A stretch of 64,000 bases of DNA from Nonomuraea maritima. Lineage in GTDB: Bacteria; Actinomycetota; Actinomycetes; Streptosporangiales; Streptosporangiaceae. Location: assembly GCF_900100395.1 (NCBI RefSeq), contig NZ_FNFB01000014.1, forward strand, positions 124,001 through 188,000, given 5' to 3'. The position numbers and the translations under genes were made by a program. Under the pieces are notes generated by a model, which had not been told where the DNA came from, did no database searches, and was given only the letters and a program-made list of their open reading frames with translations. Below, piece after piece: positions 24,287 through 33,523 of this stretch (position 1 is the first letter of the stretch; every line of letters begins with the position of its first letter).

Positions 24287-24298
24287 ACCACAACGCAC
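24230..24298 (-). pseudogene. Mini-frame G, degenerate copy overlapping the AraC 3' end
   Basis: GTG after GGAAGGGGG opens M-R-C-G-S-P-W-C-C and continues to a stop 22 codons on. It aligns with D (MRKDYSWG) except that the final Gly and stop codons have changed (GGC to TGC, TGA to TGT). It follows copy 3 of the 45-bp element. Probably decayed. Confidence 0.4.
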
Positions 24299-24323
24299 GG
24301 GAGCACCCCCTTCCGGGGGATCG

Positions 24324-24368
24324 GGAACACGCTGCGACAATCGCATGCGCGGCGGCATGGCGTCATTG
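24324..24368 (-). repeat. 45-bp repeated element, copy 3
   Basis: Third full copy. Here the flanking minus-strand frame is longest, joining a VTGLC-like segment (24413-24475) through NDAMPPRMRLSQRVP to mini-frame G, which may preserve the ancestral arrangement. Confidence 0.75.
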
Positions 24369-24412
24369 CGGCACGGCGTCACCCTGTTGGCGATGCGTGC
24401 CATCCACCGCGC

Positions 24413-24475
24413 CGCCTCGGCGCGGCACAGGCCGGTCACCTGCCGGTCGAGGAACACCACTTCATCGCCCCGCGA
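24413..24475 (-). pseudogene. Fragment of the VTGLC small-protein gene, second relic
   Basis: On the minus strand this reads G-D-E-V-V-F-L-D-R-Q-V-T-G-L-C-R-A-E. It matches the 111-residue protein (GDEVVFFDWHVTGLCCADA); 24420-24474 and 16600-16654 agree at nearly nine of ten bases. The 5' start and the C-terminal half are lost. Confidence 0.65.
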
Positions 24476-24481
24476 TGTGCG

Positions 24482-24515
24482 GAGACCCCGCGCGAGGGAG
24501 GTCGCGCGGGGTCTC
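24482..24515. terminator. Intrinsic terminator after the subtilase gene
   Basis: A perfect 14-bp GC-rich stem (24482-24495 with 24502-24515) and a 6-nt loop, 17 bp beyond the subtilase stop. The stem core is nearly the same as that of the terminator at 16819-16858. Confidence 0.8.
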
Positions 24516-24531
24516 GTTGGCTCCTGATGGG

Positions 24532-27500
24532 TCAGGACCAGGGGTGGAAGTAGGCCACGGTGACCGCGTCCATCTCCGTGAAGTCGGGCGGGGTGCCGCC
24601 CGTGCCGCTGCTGCCTGTCACGAACACGCGGACGCCGTCCTTCTCGGTGGCGTCGACGGCCAGGCCGTTGGCGACGTCGGAACTGGCGACCTCACCGTCG
24701 TAGCGTCCGGTCCAGACCGGCTCGCCGGTGACGGCGTCGTAGGCGATGGTCACGTAGTCCGCGCCGCGGTCCGCGACGTCCGTGCTCTGGCCGGCCACGA
24801 CGACCTTGGCGCCGTCGGGCGTCACCCGGACGTGCCAGGCGTAGTCCTCGTTGTGCGCCGCGCCGTCGAAGCGCTGCAGCCACAGCCGCTCACCCGTGGC
24901 CGGGTTGTAGGCGATCGTTGTGTAGTCGCCGCCGGTGCCCTCGCCGGTGGTGTTGCCGGTGACGTACACCGTGCCGCCCGGGGCGACGGTGATGTCGTGC
25001 GGCGTGTCGCTCTCGTGCGACGGACCGTCGTAGCGGTCCTTCCAGAGCTGCTGACCGGTGGCGATGTCGTAGGCGACCGTCTCGAAGTCGGTCAGCGAGT
25101 CGGGGTTGCTGGTGACGCCGGTCACGACGACCGCCTTGTCGTCGGCGGTGACCGCCAGGGCGGAGGGGATGTCGAGGCCGTTCTCGTCGCCGTTCACGTT
25201 GGCGTCCCAGAGCTGCTGACCGGTGGCGGCGTCGTAGGCGACGGTGCCCCAGTCGGTCAGACCGGTGCCCGCGGGCCCGGCGGTCTGGCCGGTGATGACG
25301 AGCTTGGAACCGTCCGCGGTGAGGACGATCTTGCGCGCGTCGTCGGTGCTCGCGCCCTTGCCGTCGTACAGGACGCGCCACTTCTGCTCGCCGGTGGCGG
25401 TGTCGTACGCGGCGGTGAAGTAGTCGTTCTTGTCCTCAGGGCCGGGCGACACCATGCCGGTGACGTAGACCGTCTTGCTGTCGGGCGAGACGACCGCGTC
25501 GTTGGCGTGGTCGGAGTACGCGCCCTCCTCGGTGTACCGCTGCGTCCACAGCTCGTTGCCTGAGGCGCTGTCGTACGCGATCGTGACGGCGTCGACGCTG
25601 GAGCCGTCGCCGCTGCTGGCGCCGACGACGAAGAGCTTGCTGCCGTCAGGGCTGACCTTCATGCCGAACGGCTCGTCGTACTCCTTGCCCGGGCCGACGT
25701 AGGTCTTGCGCCACACCTCGACGCCGGTCGCGGCGTCGTAGGCCATCGTCACCATCGACGGGCTGAACAGGCCGGACCCGGCCGCGAAGCTGGTGCCGGT
25801 CACGTAGACCCGCTCACCGGCGGGGTCGAGGGCGACGATCTCGCCGGAGTCGTTGCCGCCGGCGACACCGTACGCGGCCGCCCAGCTCTCCTGGACCGGG
25901 CGCACCACCAGCGGGATGCGGACGGAGTGCTTCTTCTTCTCGTTCCAGGTGAGGTAACCGCCCACGTACGCGTTCAGCGCCGCGTCGGTGCGCGTGAACG
26001 TGACCGTGAACGACTTGGTCTCGCCCTTCTTGAGCTGCAGCCGGCTCGGCGACACCTCGGCCTTGATGCCGGGCAGGCCGATGACCGAGGGGGTGTAGGT
26101 GGCGGTCGAGCCGCCGACGTTGGTGACCTTGCGGGTCACCGTCTGCTTGCCGGACAGGCGGCCGACGGCGATCGAGGGGACGTTCATGTCGCTCGCCTCG
26201 AACGAGTGACCGTCGCTCTTGAGCTCCTCGCACGCCTCCTCGCGGACGCCGTGGGTGGAGCCGCACAGGAAGGCGATCCAGTCGTCGATGTCGCTGTCGT
26301 AGACGAGGCCGGGGTCGGCCGCGTCGTTCGGGTTGGCGTGCCCGGCGCCCTGACTGAAGATCACCGACGGGTCGGTGGCCGGGCCGTCCTTGACGTCGGT
26401 GCCGGTCGTCATGAGGGCCGACTTGATCGCCATCGGCGACCAGTCGGGGTGCAGGTCCTTCAGCAGCGCGGCGAGGCCCGCGATGTGCGGGGCGGCCATC
26501 GAGGTGCCGCTGGAGAGGTTGAACTCGAGCCCGTTCGCGCCCGGAGGGGCGAACGCCGCGAGGATGTCCTGACCGGGCGCGATCACGTCCGGCTTGAGGA
26601 GGTCGCCGCCGGCGGCGGTGAGCGGTCCGCGCGAGGAGAAGTCGGCCGTGTACGGCGCGGCGGCGTCGGTCTTGACGACGGCCTTGCCGATCGTGGCCGT
26701 CGCGCCGCTGGTGGCCGCGTAGTCCTTGATCGCCTGCCGATCCTTGTTCGCGACGTGCACGGACGGGATGACGGTCAGGTCGGTGTTGAGCGTCTCCTCG
26801 TCGGCGATGTTGACGAGCACGGCGCCGACGCCGCCCGCCTCCGACACCGCGACGCTCTTGTTGACGCGGGGGGTCACGCCACGGTCGCAGAGCACGATCT
26901 TGCCCTTGACCTTGGCCGGGTCGAGCACCGCCGTGCCGCCGTTGTCGCGGGCGGCCCAGCACTGGGCCACCATCGCCGGGTCGGCGCCGGGCAGCGCCGC
27001 AGCGGAGGCGTCGATGAGCGGCGCGGGTCCGACCGCAGCCGGGGCCAGCGAGGCGCCGGTGAGCGTGGTGCCGTTCCCGAGCTGCACCGAGCCCTCGGTG
27101 GTGCGGTTGTGGGTGCCGGCGGCGACCGTGGTGATCCACGGGGACGGGTGCGCCACGGTGGACACGGCCGGTCCGTCGTTGCCGCCCGCCGCGGAGACGA
27201 ACACGCCCGCGTCGGCGGCGGCCAGGAACGAGATCTCGGCGGGGTCGAGGAAGTCGGAGTTCGTCCCGGACACCGAGTAGTTGATGACGTCCACGCCGTC
27301 GGCGACCGCCTGGTCGATGGCGGCCACGAGGTCGGAGTTGTAGCCGTTGGCGGTGGCCGCGTCCTCGGTGGAGTACAGGGCCTTGTACACGGCGATCCGG
27401 GCGCGCGGCGCGATGCCGCTGATCTTGCCGAAGCCGGCCGCGGGGCCGGTCACCGTGACGTCGTGGTTGCCGGCGGCCGTGGAGGAGGTGTGCGTGCCGT

Positions 27501-28305
27501 GACCGTTGTAGTCACGCGGCGACGCGAACTCCCACGGCGCGAACTCCTTGAGTCCCTGGTCGCCGCCCCAGCCCTCGTTGAAGTGCCGAGCCCCGACGAT
27601 CTTGCCGTTGCACAGGGAGCCGTTCCAGGAGTTGTCCGGGCTGTCCTGGTCGCAGGTGCCGGTGAAGCCGCTGGTGAGCTGCCCGTACGCCTTGCCGTCC
27701 GGGGCGGGGTTGGTGAAGCTGGCGCTGTCGGCCCAGATGCCGCTGTCGATGACGCCGATGACGAGGTTCTCGCCGGCGCCGTCCTTGTTCTTCTTGCCGT
27801 CCGGGCCGCCGAGCTGCTCCCAGAGGCCCTTGCGGGCGTCGAGGCCGAGGAACGACGGCGTCGAGGACGTCGCCACCGACACCTTCTTGTCCTCGGTGAC
27901 CGTCACCACGTCAGGTAACGTGCGCATCTTCGCCGCCTCGGTGGCGGTCATGCGGGCCGCGAACCCGCCGAAGGAGTACACGTAGTCATAGATCTTCTTG
28001 CCGCCGGCCTTCTTCAACGCGGCGTCGTGCCGACCCTTCAGGTGGTCGACGTAGTCGCGCACCTTCGCGGCCCGGGGCGAGATCTTCTCGCCCTGCGCGG
28101 GCTTGGTCCTGGCCAGCCCGGCCACGTCGCCCTCGTAGGCGACGACCGGCTCTGCGGCCATCTGCACGATATAGGTCTTCGGCTGCTCGGCGGCGGCCGT
28201 GGCGCCGGCCGGCGCGGGCCACGCCAGCCCTGACGCCGCCAGTGCCGTCAAGGCCGCGGTCACCGCCAGGCGCTTGGGGATGCCCGGGGATATGGACTGA
28301 TGCAT
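24532..28305 (-). CDS. Secreted subtilisin-like serine protease (S8) fused to a C-terminal beta-propeller
   Basis: A 1257-residue exported protease. A signal peptide (RLAVTAALTALAASGLAWPA) and an I9 propeptide (TYIVQMAAEPVVAYEGD) lead to the S8 domain with catalytic Asp in VIGVIDSGIW, His in DYNGHGTHTSS and Ser in SSGTSMAAPHIAG. A PA-like insert (KVKGKIVLCDRGVTPRVNK) lies between His and Ser, as in cucumisin-type subtilases. A fibronectin-III-like region follows. The last 430 residues hold seven repeats of the form xVTxAYDxATGxxLWxxRYDG plus a final closing strand (MDAVTVAYF), predicting a seven-bladed propeller. AGAGGGG precedes ATG 28305. Likely cell-envelope or extracellular protein degradation. 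Confidence 0.93.
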   Translation of the reverse strand: MHQSISPGIPKRLAVTAALTALAASGLAWPAPAGATAAAEQPKTYIVQMAAEPVVAYEGDVAGLARTKPAQGEKISPRAAKVRDYVDHLKGRHDAALKKAGGKKIYDYVYSFGGFAARMTATEAAKMRTLPDVVTVTEDKKVSVATSSTPSFLGLDARKGLWEQLGGPDGKKNKDGAGENLVIGVIDSGIWADSASFTNPAPDGKAYGQLTSGFTGTCDQDSPDNSWNGSLCNGKIVGARHFNEGWGGDQGLKEFAPWEFASPRDYNGHGTHTSSTAAGNHDVTVTGPAAGFGKISGIAPRARIAVYKALYSTEDAATANGYNSDLVAAIDQAVADGVDVINYSVSGTNSDFLDPAEISFLAAADAGVFVSAAGGNDGPAVSTVAHPSPWITTVAAGTHNRTTEGSVQLGNGTTLTGASLAPAAVGPAPLIDASAAALPGADPAMVAQCWAARDNGGTAVLDPAKVKGKIVLCDRGVTPRVNKSVAVSEAGGVGAVLVNIADEETLNTDLTVIPSVHVANKDRQAIKDYAATSGATATIGKAVVKTDAAAPYTADFSSRGPLTAAGGDLLKPDVIAPGQDILAAFAPPGANGLEFNLSSGTSMAAPHIAGLAALLKDLHPDWSPMAIKSALMTTGTDVKDGPATDPSVIFSQGAGHANPNDAADPGLVYDSDIDDWIAFLCGSTHGVREEACEELKSDGHSFEASDMNVPSIAVGRLSGKQTVTRKVTNVGGSTATYTPSVIGLPGIKAEVSPSRLQLKKGETKSFTVTFTRTDAALNAYVGGYLTWNEKKKHSVRIPLVVRPVQESWAAAYGVAGGNDSGEIVALDPAGERVYVTGTSFAAGSGLFSPSMVTMAYDAATGVEVWRKTYVGPGKEYDEPFGMKVSPDGSKLFVVGASSGDGSSVDAVTIAYDSASGNELWTQRYTEEGAYSDHANDAVVSPDSKTVYVTGMVSPGPEDKNDYFTAAYDTATGEQKWRVLYDGKGASTDDARKIVLTADGSKLVITGQTAGPAGTGLTDWGTVAYDAATGQQLWDANVNGDENGLDIPSALAVTADDKAVVVTGVTSNPDSLTDFETVAYDIATGQQLWKDRYDGPSHESDTPHDITVAPGGTVYVTGNTTGEGTGGDYTTIAYNPATGERLWLQRFDGAAHNEDYAWHVRVTPDGAKVVVAGQSTDVADRGADYVTIAYDAVTGEPVWTGRYDGEVASSDVANGLAVDATEKDGVRVFVTGSSGTGGTPPDFTEMDAVTVAYFHPWS

Positions 28306-28378
28306 CGTCGCCCCTCTGTACGTCTCCGCGCGTCGCGCGGACGATCGCCGAGGCTAAGGAGCGGTACACGTATGTGGC

Positions 28379-28397
28379 ATCCGTACCGGATACGGAT
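28379..28397. promoter_or_regulatory. Perfect inverted repeat in the subtilase/LuxR divergent promoter
   Basis: ATCCGTACCGGATACGGAT: 7-bp arms around five bases, in the 179-bp divergent region between the subtilase and the LAL regulator. A good candidate for the binding site of the LuxR-type protein or another dimeric repressor. The downstream stretch is A/T-rich (GGATTTTTGGTCGTTACTTAA), unusual here, and probably promoter. Confidence 0.5.
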
Positions 28398-28484
28398 TTT
28401 TGGTCGTTACTTAACGGAAGCAAAAGATCCGGTAACCTGTTTGGGCTGGTAACGCCGCCATTAGTGCAGGTTGGGGGTGGCTGC

Positions 28485-31346
28485 ATGCCCTCGGGCCCCG
28501 CCCCCACGGGCTCGCTCTCGGACATCCTCGTCGGGCGTCGTACGGAGCTCGCCGTCCTGCGGGCGGTCGTCGGCTCCCGCCCCTCGCTCGCCCTGGTCGA
28601 GGGCGAGGCGGGCATCGGCAAGAGCCGCCTGGTCGCCGAACTGCTCGCGACGCCCGACCTCGCCGGGACGCGGCGGCTCGTGGGCCAGTGCGAGCAACTC
28701 CAGGAACCGCTGCCGCTGTCGCCACTGCTCGACGCGTTCCGCCAGGCCGCGCTGACCCGCTCCCTTCCACCGAACCCCGTCGTGGGGGCGCTCGCGCCGC
28801 TGCTGCCCGAGATCGCCGCGCACCTGCCCCCGCCCCTCCCGCCGCTGCCGGACCAGCGGGCCGAGCGGCACCGCGTGTTCCGCGCCGCCGTCGCGCTGCT
28901 CGACCACCTCGCGCCGCTGGTGCTCGTCCTGGAGGACGTGCACTGGGCCGACGGCGGCACCCACGACTTCCTCGCCTTCCTCGCCGCGCACATGCCGCGC
29001 GACCTGACGGTGATCCTCACGGTCCGTACCGAGTCGGGCGTGCTGCCGATCCGCGAGGCGTTCGCGCGGGCGCCGTCCGGGCCCGCGCGCACCATCAGCC
29101 TCGCGCCGCTGACCCCGCCCGAGGTGGAGGAGCTCGCCCGCGGCATCCTCAGGGCCGACCTGCCCCGTACGTTCGCAGAACCGCTCTACGAGAAGACCGG
29201 CGGCATCCCGTTCGTCGTGGAGGAGGTGCTGCGCACGCTGCTGGAGCGCCTGCCCGCGAGCGAGATCCCGGCCCACCCCGACGTGCTGGCCGAACTCGCC
29301 GTGCCGACCGTGCTGCGCGACGTCGTCCTGCAGCGGCTGTCGTCCCTCGACGACCCGGCGCGCGACATCCTCACCGCCGCGGCCGTCATCGGCATGACGC
29401 CGGACGACCGGGTCCTCGCCGAGGTCAGCGAGCACAGCCCGCCCGAGGTCGCGCGGGCGCTCGCCGAGGCGCAGGCCGTCGGGCTGCTGCACGAGGAGGA
29501 CGGCCGCTGCCGCTTCCGTCACGCGCTGGCCAGGCAGATCGTCTACGAGTCGATCCCCGTGTCCGGCCGCCGCTGGCTGCACCTGCGCGCCGCGCGGTCC
29601 CTGGAGTGCGGCGGGGGGCCGCGGCCGGTGGCCCGGCTGGCCCACCACTTCCGGCATGCCGGACGCACCGCCGACTTCGTGGCCAACGCCGAGGCCGCCG
29701 CCGACACCGCGCGCTGCCACGGCAACGACGCCACCGCGGCTCGGTTCCTGCTCCAGGCGCTGCGCGTGCGCGAGCTCGCGAGCGACGTGCGCGTGCGGCT
29801 CGCCGTCAAACTCGGCCGTACGGCGGTCGACGGGCTGGCGCACGCCGAGGCCGTCCCCATCCTGCAGCGCCTGCTCGCCGCCGAGGTCCTGCCCGCCCCC
29901 GTACGGGGGGAGCTGCGCTTCGCGCTCGGCCGGCTGCTGCGCCAGCACGGCGAGGCCCGCGCCGGCTACCTGCAGATCGAGCAGGCGATCGACGACCTCG
30001 GAAGCCGGCCCGCGCTGCTGTCGCGCGCGCTCGCCGTGCTGGCGGCGCCCGAGACGGTCGCCGACCGGCACCTCAGCGAGCACGCCGCCCGCTGCGACCA
30101 GGCCGAGGAGGCCGCCCACCGCAGCGGCGACGGCGAGGCCCTCGTCTCCGTACGGATCGCGCGCGCGTCACTCCTGGTCGAACAGGGCGATCCGGACAGC
30201 TGGCGGCTGATCGACGACCTCCTGCGCGACGAGCGGCTCCGGGCGAACCCGCGTGAGCACGCCCGCGCCTGCCTCAACTGGGCCCAGGCCGCGCTGCACA
30301 TCGGCCGGCTCGACCGGGCCGCGGCGCTGCTCGCCGAGGGCCGGCACGTCGCCGACCAGGCCGAGTACCTGCGGGTCACCCAGGTCGTCGAGCTGGTGAG
30401 CACCGCCGTCGAGCACGCTGCCGGGCGCTGGGGCGGCCTCGACGACCGCACCTCCCGGCTCGTCGCGACCACGGCCGCGTTCCCCGCCGCGGCGCTCGAC
30501 TCCCGGCTGTTGCGCGGCGCGCTGCGCACCGCGACCGGCCCTGCCGAGGAGGCCCGGGCGTGCCTGGACGAGGTGGTCGAGGTCGCGGAGCAGGTCGGGG
30601 CGGTCTACCCGCTGGTCGCCGCGCGGTCCGCGCTGTCGCGCCTGGCGCTCACCCTGGACGACGCCGCCGGCGCGGTCGCGCACGCGTCCACCGCGCTCGC
30701 CGTCGTCCGCGCCAAGGGCGCCTGGGTGTGGGGCGCCGAGAGCGTGCTGTGCCTGGTGGAGGCCCTCGACGCGCTCGGCGGCTCCGACCGGGCCGCGGCG
30801 GTGGTCGAGGAACTGAGCGCGGGCATCAAGGGGGCAGACGCGCCGCTCGCGCGGGCGGCGCTGCTCACCGCCCGCGCCGTCCTCGCGGGCTCCTCGGACG
30901 CCGACCGCGTCGACGCGCTCCTGGACGAGGCCCGTACGGTGCTGCGGGAGGCCGGGCTGCGCTACGAGGAGGCGCTGGCCGGCGAGCGCCTCGGCCGGCG
31001 GCAGTGCGAGCGCGGCACCCCCGGCGGCGGACCGCTCCTGGAGAGCTCGCTCCGCACGTACGGCGAGCTGGGGGCCGACCGCGACATCGCCCGAATCTGC
31101 CGGGTCATGCGCCAGAACGGGGTCCCGATCCCGTACCCGTGGCGCGGCGGTCGCCCGTCGCACGGACAGACCCTGTCCGCGCGGGAGCGCGAGGTGGCCC
31201 AGCTGGCGGCGGCCGGCAAGACGAACCAGGAGATCGCCGACATCCTGTTCCTGTCCCGACGCACGGTCGAAAGCCACATCGCGAACGCCCTCCGCAAACT
31301 CGGCCTCCCATCCCGCCGAGAACTACGCAACCTCCCCGACGCCTGA
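28485..31346 (+). CDS. LAL-type LuxR transcriptional regulator
   Basis: A 953-residue MalT-like regulator. The AAA/STAND module starts LVGRRTELAVLRAVVG with Walker A GEAGIGKS (residues 40-47) and Walker B LVLVLEDVHWAD. A helical repeat region follows. The C-terminal LuxR helix-turn-helix is LSAREREVAQLAAAGKTNQE with LSRRTVESHIANALRKLG. ATG 28485 follows GGGGGTGG. It is divergent from the subtilase gene, which may be its target. Effector ligand unknown. Confidence 0.93.
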   Translation: MPSGPAPTGSLSDILVGRRTELAVLRAVVGSRPSLALVEGEAGIGKSRLVAELLATPDLAGTRRLVGQCEQLQEPLPLSPLLDAFRQAALTRSLPPNPVVGALAPLLPEIAAHLPPPLPPLPDQRAERHRVFRAAVALLDHLAPLVLVLEDVHWADGGTHDFLAFLAAHMPRDLTVILTVRTESGVLPIREAFARAPSGPARTISLAPLTPPEVEELARGILRADLPRTFAEPLYEKTGGIPFVVEEVLRTLLERLPASEIPAHPDVLAELAVPTVLRDVVLQRLSSLDDPARDILTAAAVIGMTPDDRVLAEVSEHSPPEVARALAEAQAVGLLHEEDGRCRFRHALARQIVYESIPVSGRRWLHLRAARSLECGGGPRPVARLAHHFRHAGRTADFVANAEAAADTARCHGNDATAARFLLQALRVRELASDVRVRLAVKLGRTAVDGLAHAEAVPILQRLLAAEVLPAPVRGELRFALGRLLRQHGEARAGYLQIEQAIDDLGSRPALLSRALAVLAAPETVADRHLSEHAARCDQAEEAAHRSGDGEALVSVRIARASLLVEQGDPDSWRLIDDLLRDERLRANPREHARACLNWAQAALHIGRLDRAAALLAEGRHVADQAEYLRVTQVVELVSTAVEHAAGRWGGLDDRTSRLVATTAAFPAAALDSRLLRGALRTATGPAEEARACLDEVVEVAEQVGAVYPLVAARSALSRLALTLDDAAGAVAHASTALAVVRAKGAWVWGAESVLCLVEALDALGGSDRAAAVVEELSAGIKGADAPLARAALLTARAVLAGSSDADRVDALLDEARTVLREAGLRYEEALAGERLGRRQCERGTPGGGPLLESSLRTYGELGADRDIARICRVMRQNGVPIPYPWRGGRPSHGQTLSAREREVAQLAAAGKTNQEIADILFLSRRTVESHIANALRKLGLPSRRELRNLPDA

Positions 31347-31483
31347 CACGATGCGCCGAGGCGGGGCCAACCATACTTTTTGATGATTTAGATCCATACC
31401 GTTCGGCTTGTCCTCCCGGCGGATCGTGGCGGCCACCCCTACGATCGGGTGCACCGTGGCAGGGCTCGCGAAGGGAACGACGG

Positions 31484-31963
31484 TTGACCTCCGACTCCGT
31501 GGCGTCGTGCACGTGCCGCGACCGCGTGACCCGATTCCGCCTCCCCGACCCCGTGGCCGCCATGGACCCGCGCGACCTGGCGGCGCGCCGCTGGGGCAAC
31601 GACGTGATGATGGCGGTCGAGGGGATGGGCGCGTTCGTCAGGTGCCTCCTCCAGGTCCGGCTCTCCGACGGCCGCTCCGCCACCTTCGCGCCCTGGCTCG
31701 CCGTCCGGCCTTCCGACCTGCAGACCGCCTACGACGTGTGGACGACACCCGAGTACATCGACCTCGAACTACCGGGCCACATCGCCAACGCCATCGAACC
31801 GTGGGGCGCCGACCTCCTCGCCGCGCCGGCCCACGCCGTGGTCCGAGACCCCGAACACGCCCCGTACATCATCAGCACGCCCCACCCGCTGCTCACCCAG
31901 GTCCTCACCACCGAATGGCCCGCAGCCCACATCAGACCGTGCACATGCCCAGCAACCACCTGA
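31484..31963 (+). CDS. DUF2199-like protein
   Basis: About 159 residues. An N-terminal Cys pair (SCTCRDR), then RFRLPDPVAAM, WGNDVMMAVEGMGAFVRCLLQ and the C-terminal IISTPHPLLTQVL resemble the DUF2199 family, whose HPLA motif near the end is characteristic. TTG 31484 is chosen because AAGGGA sits 7 nt upstream; GTG 31499, the next candidate, has none. No function is established for the family. Codon bias is normal. Confidence 0.65.
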   Translation: MTSDSVASCTCRDRVTRFRLPDPVAAMDPRDLAARRWGNDVMMAVEGMGAFVRCLLQVRLSDGRSATFAPWLAVRPSDLQTAYDVWTTPEYIDLELPGHIANAIEPWGADLLAAPAHAVVRDPEHAPYIISTPHPLLTQVLTTEWPAAHIRPCTCPATT

Positions 31964-32056
31964 CTGGTGTCGGTTCTGTACATGACGGGGGCTGGCCGGG
32001 CTCGTAGTCTCGTGGGGTGCCGGAGCTCTTCCGGAAACATCCTGAGGAACGGAACC

Positions 32057-32602
32057 ATGGGCAAGATCATTTCGAGTTTCTTCATCTCCCTCGACGGCGT
32101 GGTCGAGTCGCCGGACAAGTGGCACTTCCCGTACTGGAGCGACGAGATGGGCGCGGCCGTCGGGGCGGGGATACAGCGTTCGGCGGCGATGCTGATGGGC
32201 CGCCGGCTGTACGACGAGTGGTCCTCCTACTGGACGACCACCGAGGCCGACCCCGAGATCGCCACCGCGTTCCTGAACGCCCCCAAGTACGTCCTGTCGA
32301 ACACGCTGAAGACCGCCGACTGGGAGAACACCACCATCATCTCCGGCGACGTGGCGGCCGGAGTCCGCGAGCTCAAGGAGCGGATCGACGGCGACATCAC
32401 GATGTCCGGCTCCGCGACGACCGTGCGCTGGCTCCTCGCCAACGGGCTGCTCGACCGGCTCGACCTGCTCGTCCACCCGATCGCCGTCGGCAGCGGGCAG
32501 CGGCTGTTCGAGGACACCCCGACCCACCCGCTGAAGCTGGTGTCGTCGGAGACCTTCCGGACCGGCGTGCTGAACCTCTCCTACGTCCCCGACGCCGGCT
32601 GA
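32057..32602 (+). CDS. Dihydrofolate reductase family protein (RibD C-terminal-like)
   Basis: A 181-residue reductase of the RibD_C/YyaP group. It begins MGKIISSFFISLDGVVESPD, has MLMGRRLYDEW and ends with VHPIAVGSGQRLFEDTPTHP, all conserved in these small NADPH-binding proteins. GAGGAA lies before the ATG. They are related to, but distinct from, true folate enzymes; the substrate is unknown. It stands alone between the DUF2199-like gene and the SDR gene. Confidence 0.88.
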   Translation: MGKIISSFFISLDGVVESPDKWHFPYWSDEMGAAVGAGIQRSAAMLMGRRLYDEWSSYWTTTEADPEIATAFLNAPKYVLSNTLKTADWENTTIISGDVAAGVRELKERIDGDITMSGSATTVRWLLANGLLDRLDLLVHPIAVGSGQRLFEDTPTHPLKLVSSETFRTGVLNLSYVPDAG

Positions 32603-32713
32603 CATTCGGCGTCCGATTTCAGCGGGAGTTGCCCGTCCGATCGGCGCCAGCCCTCGTGACACCGCGGTCCGTAACGTTCTCGCACGTCAGCACACCGTAT
32701 GAGGGAGTACGTC

Positions 32714-33517
32714 ATGGATCTCCAGCTTTCCGGGAAGGTCGCCGTCGTCACCGGCGCCTCGCAGGGCATCGGCCTCGCCGTCACCCGCACCCTGCTCGCC
32801 GAGGGCGCCCGCGTGGTGGCCGCCTCCCGCAGGCGCAGCCCCGAGCTCGACGCGTTGGAGGGCGACCTGCTCCACGTGCCGGCCGACCTCATGGACCCCG
32901 AGGAGCCCGGCCGGGTCGTCGCACGGGCCGTGGCCGAGTTCGGCGGGCTCGACATCCTGGTGAACAACGCGGGCGGCCCGCCGCCCGGCGTCGACCTGCC
33001 GCGTTTCTCGTTCATGGCCCCCACCGACGACGACTGGCGGGAGATGTTCGAGTTCAACCTGTTCTCGGCGGTACGCGCCATGCGGGCCGCCATCCCGCCG
33101 ATGCTGGCCCGCGGCGGCGGCGCGATCGTCAACGTCTCCACGGGCGGCGCCCGTCTGCCCGCCCCCATGAACGTCGACTACAACGCCGCCAAGGCCGGGC
33201 TCACCAACCTGGCCAAGGCCGTGTCGGAGGAGTACGCGCCCCAGGGCATCCGGGTGAACACCGTCTCCCCCGGCCCGGTGCGTACGGCGTGGTGGACGAA
33301 GAGCGGCGGCGCGGCCGACATCATCGCCGCCGCGACGGGCAGCGACCGCGACGACGTCCTCACGAAGGTCGCGCCCGAGATGATGGCGCTGTCCACCGGC
33401 CGCCTGGTCGAGCCGCAGGAGATCGCCGACGTGGTCGTCCTGCTCGCCTCCCCCCGCTCGGCCAGCACGACGGGCGCCGACTTCGCCGTGGACGGCGGCT
33501 TCCTCAAGCAGGTCTGA
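32714..33517 (+). CDS. SDR family oxidoreductase
   Basis: A 267-residue short-chain dehydrogenase. Cofactor motif TGASQGIG (residues 13-20), NNAGG (84-88), and catalytic Ser142, Tyr156 and Lys160 (NVSTGG, YNAAK) are all present; the C-terminus GADFAVDGGFLKQV is typical. ATG 32714 is preferred over 32699 because GGGAG precedes it. It reduces or oxidises a carbonyl/alcohol with NAD(P)H; substrate not evident. It converges on the VOC gene. Confidence 0.92.
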   Translation: MDLQLSGKVAVVTGASQGIGLAVTRTLLAEGARVVAASRRRSPELDALEGDLLHVPADLMDPEEPGRVVARAVAEFGGLDILVNNAGGPPPGVDLPRFSFMAPTDDDWREMFEFNLFSAVRAMRAAIPPMLARGGGAIVNVSTGGARLPAPMNVDYNAAKAGLTNLAKAVSEEYAPQGIRVNTVSPGPVRTAWWTKSGGAADIIAAATGSDRDDVLTKVAPEMMALSTGRLVEPQEIADVVVLLASPRSASTTGADFAVDGGFLKQV

Positions 33518-33523
33518 CCGCGC

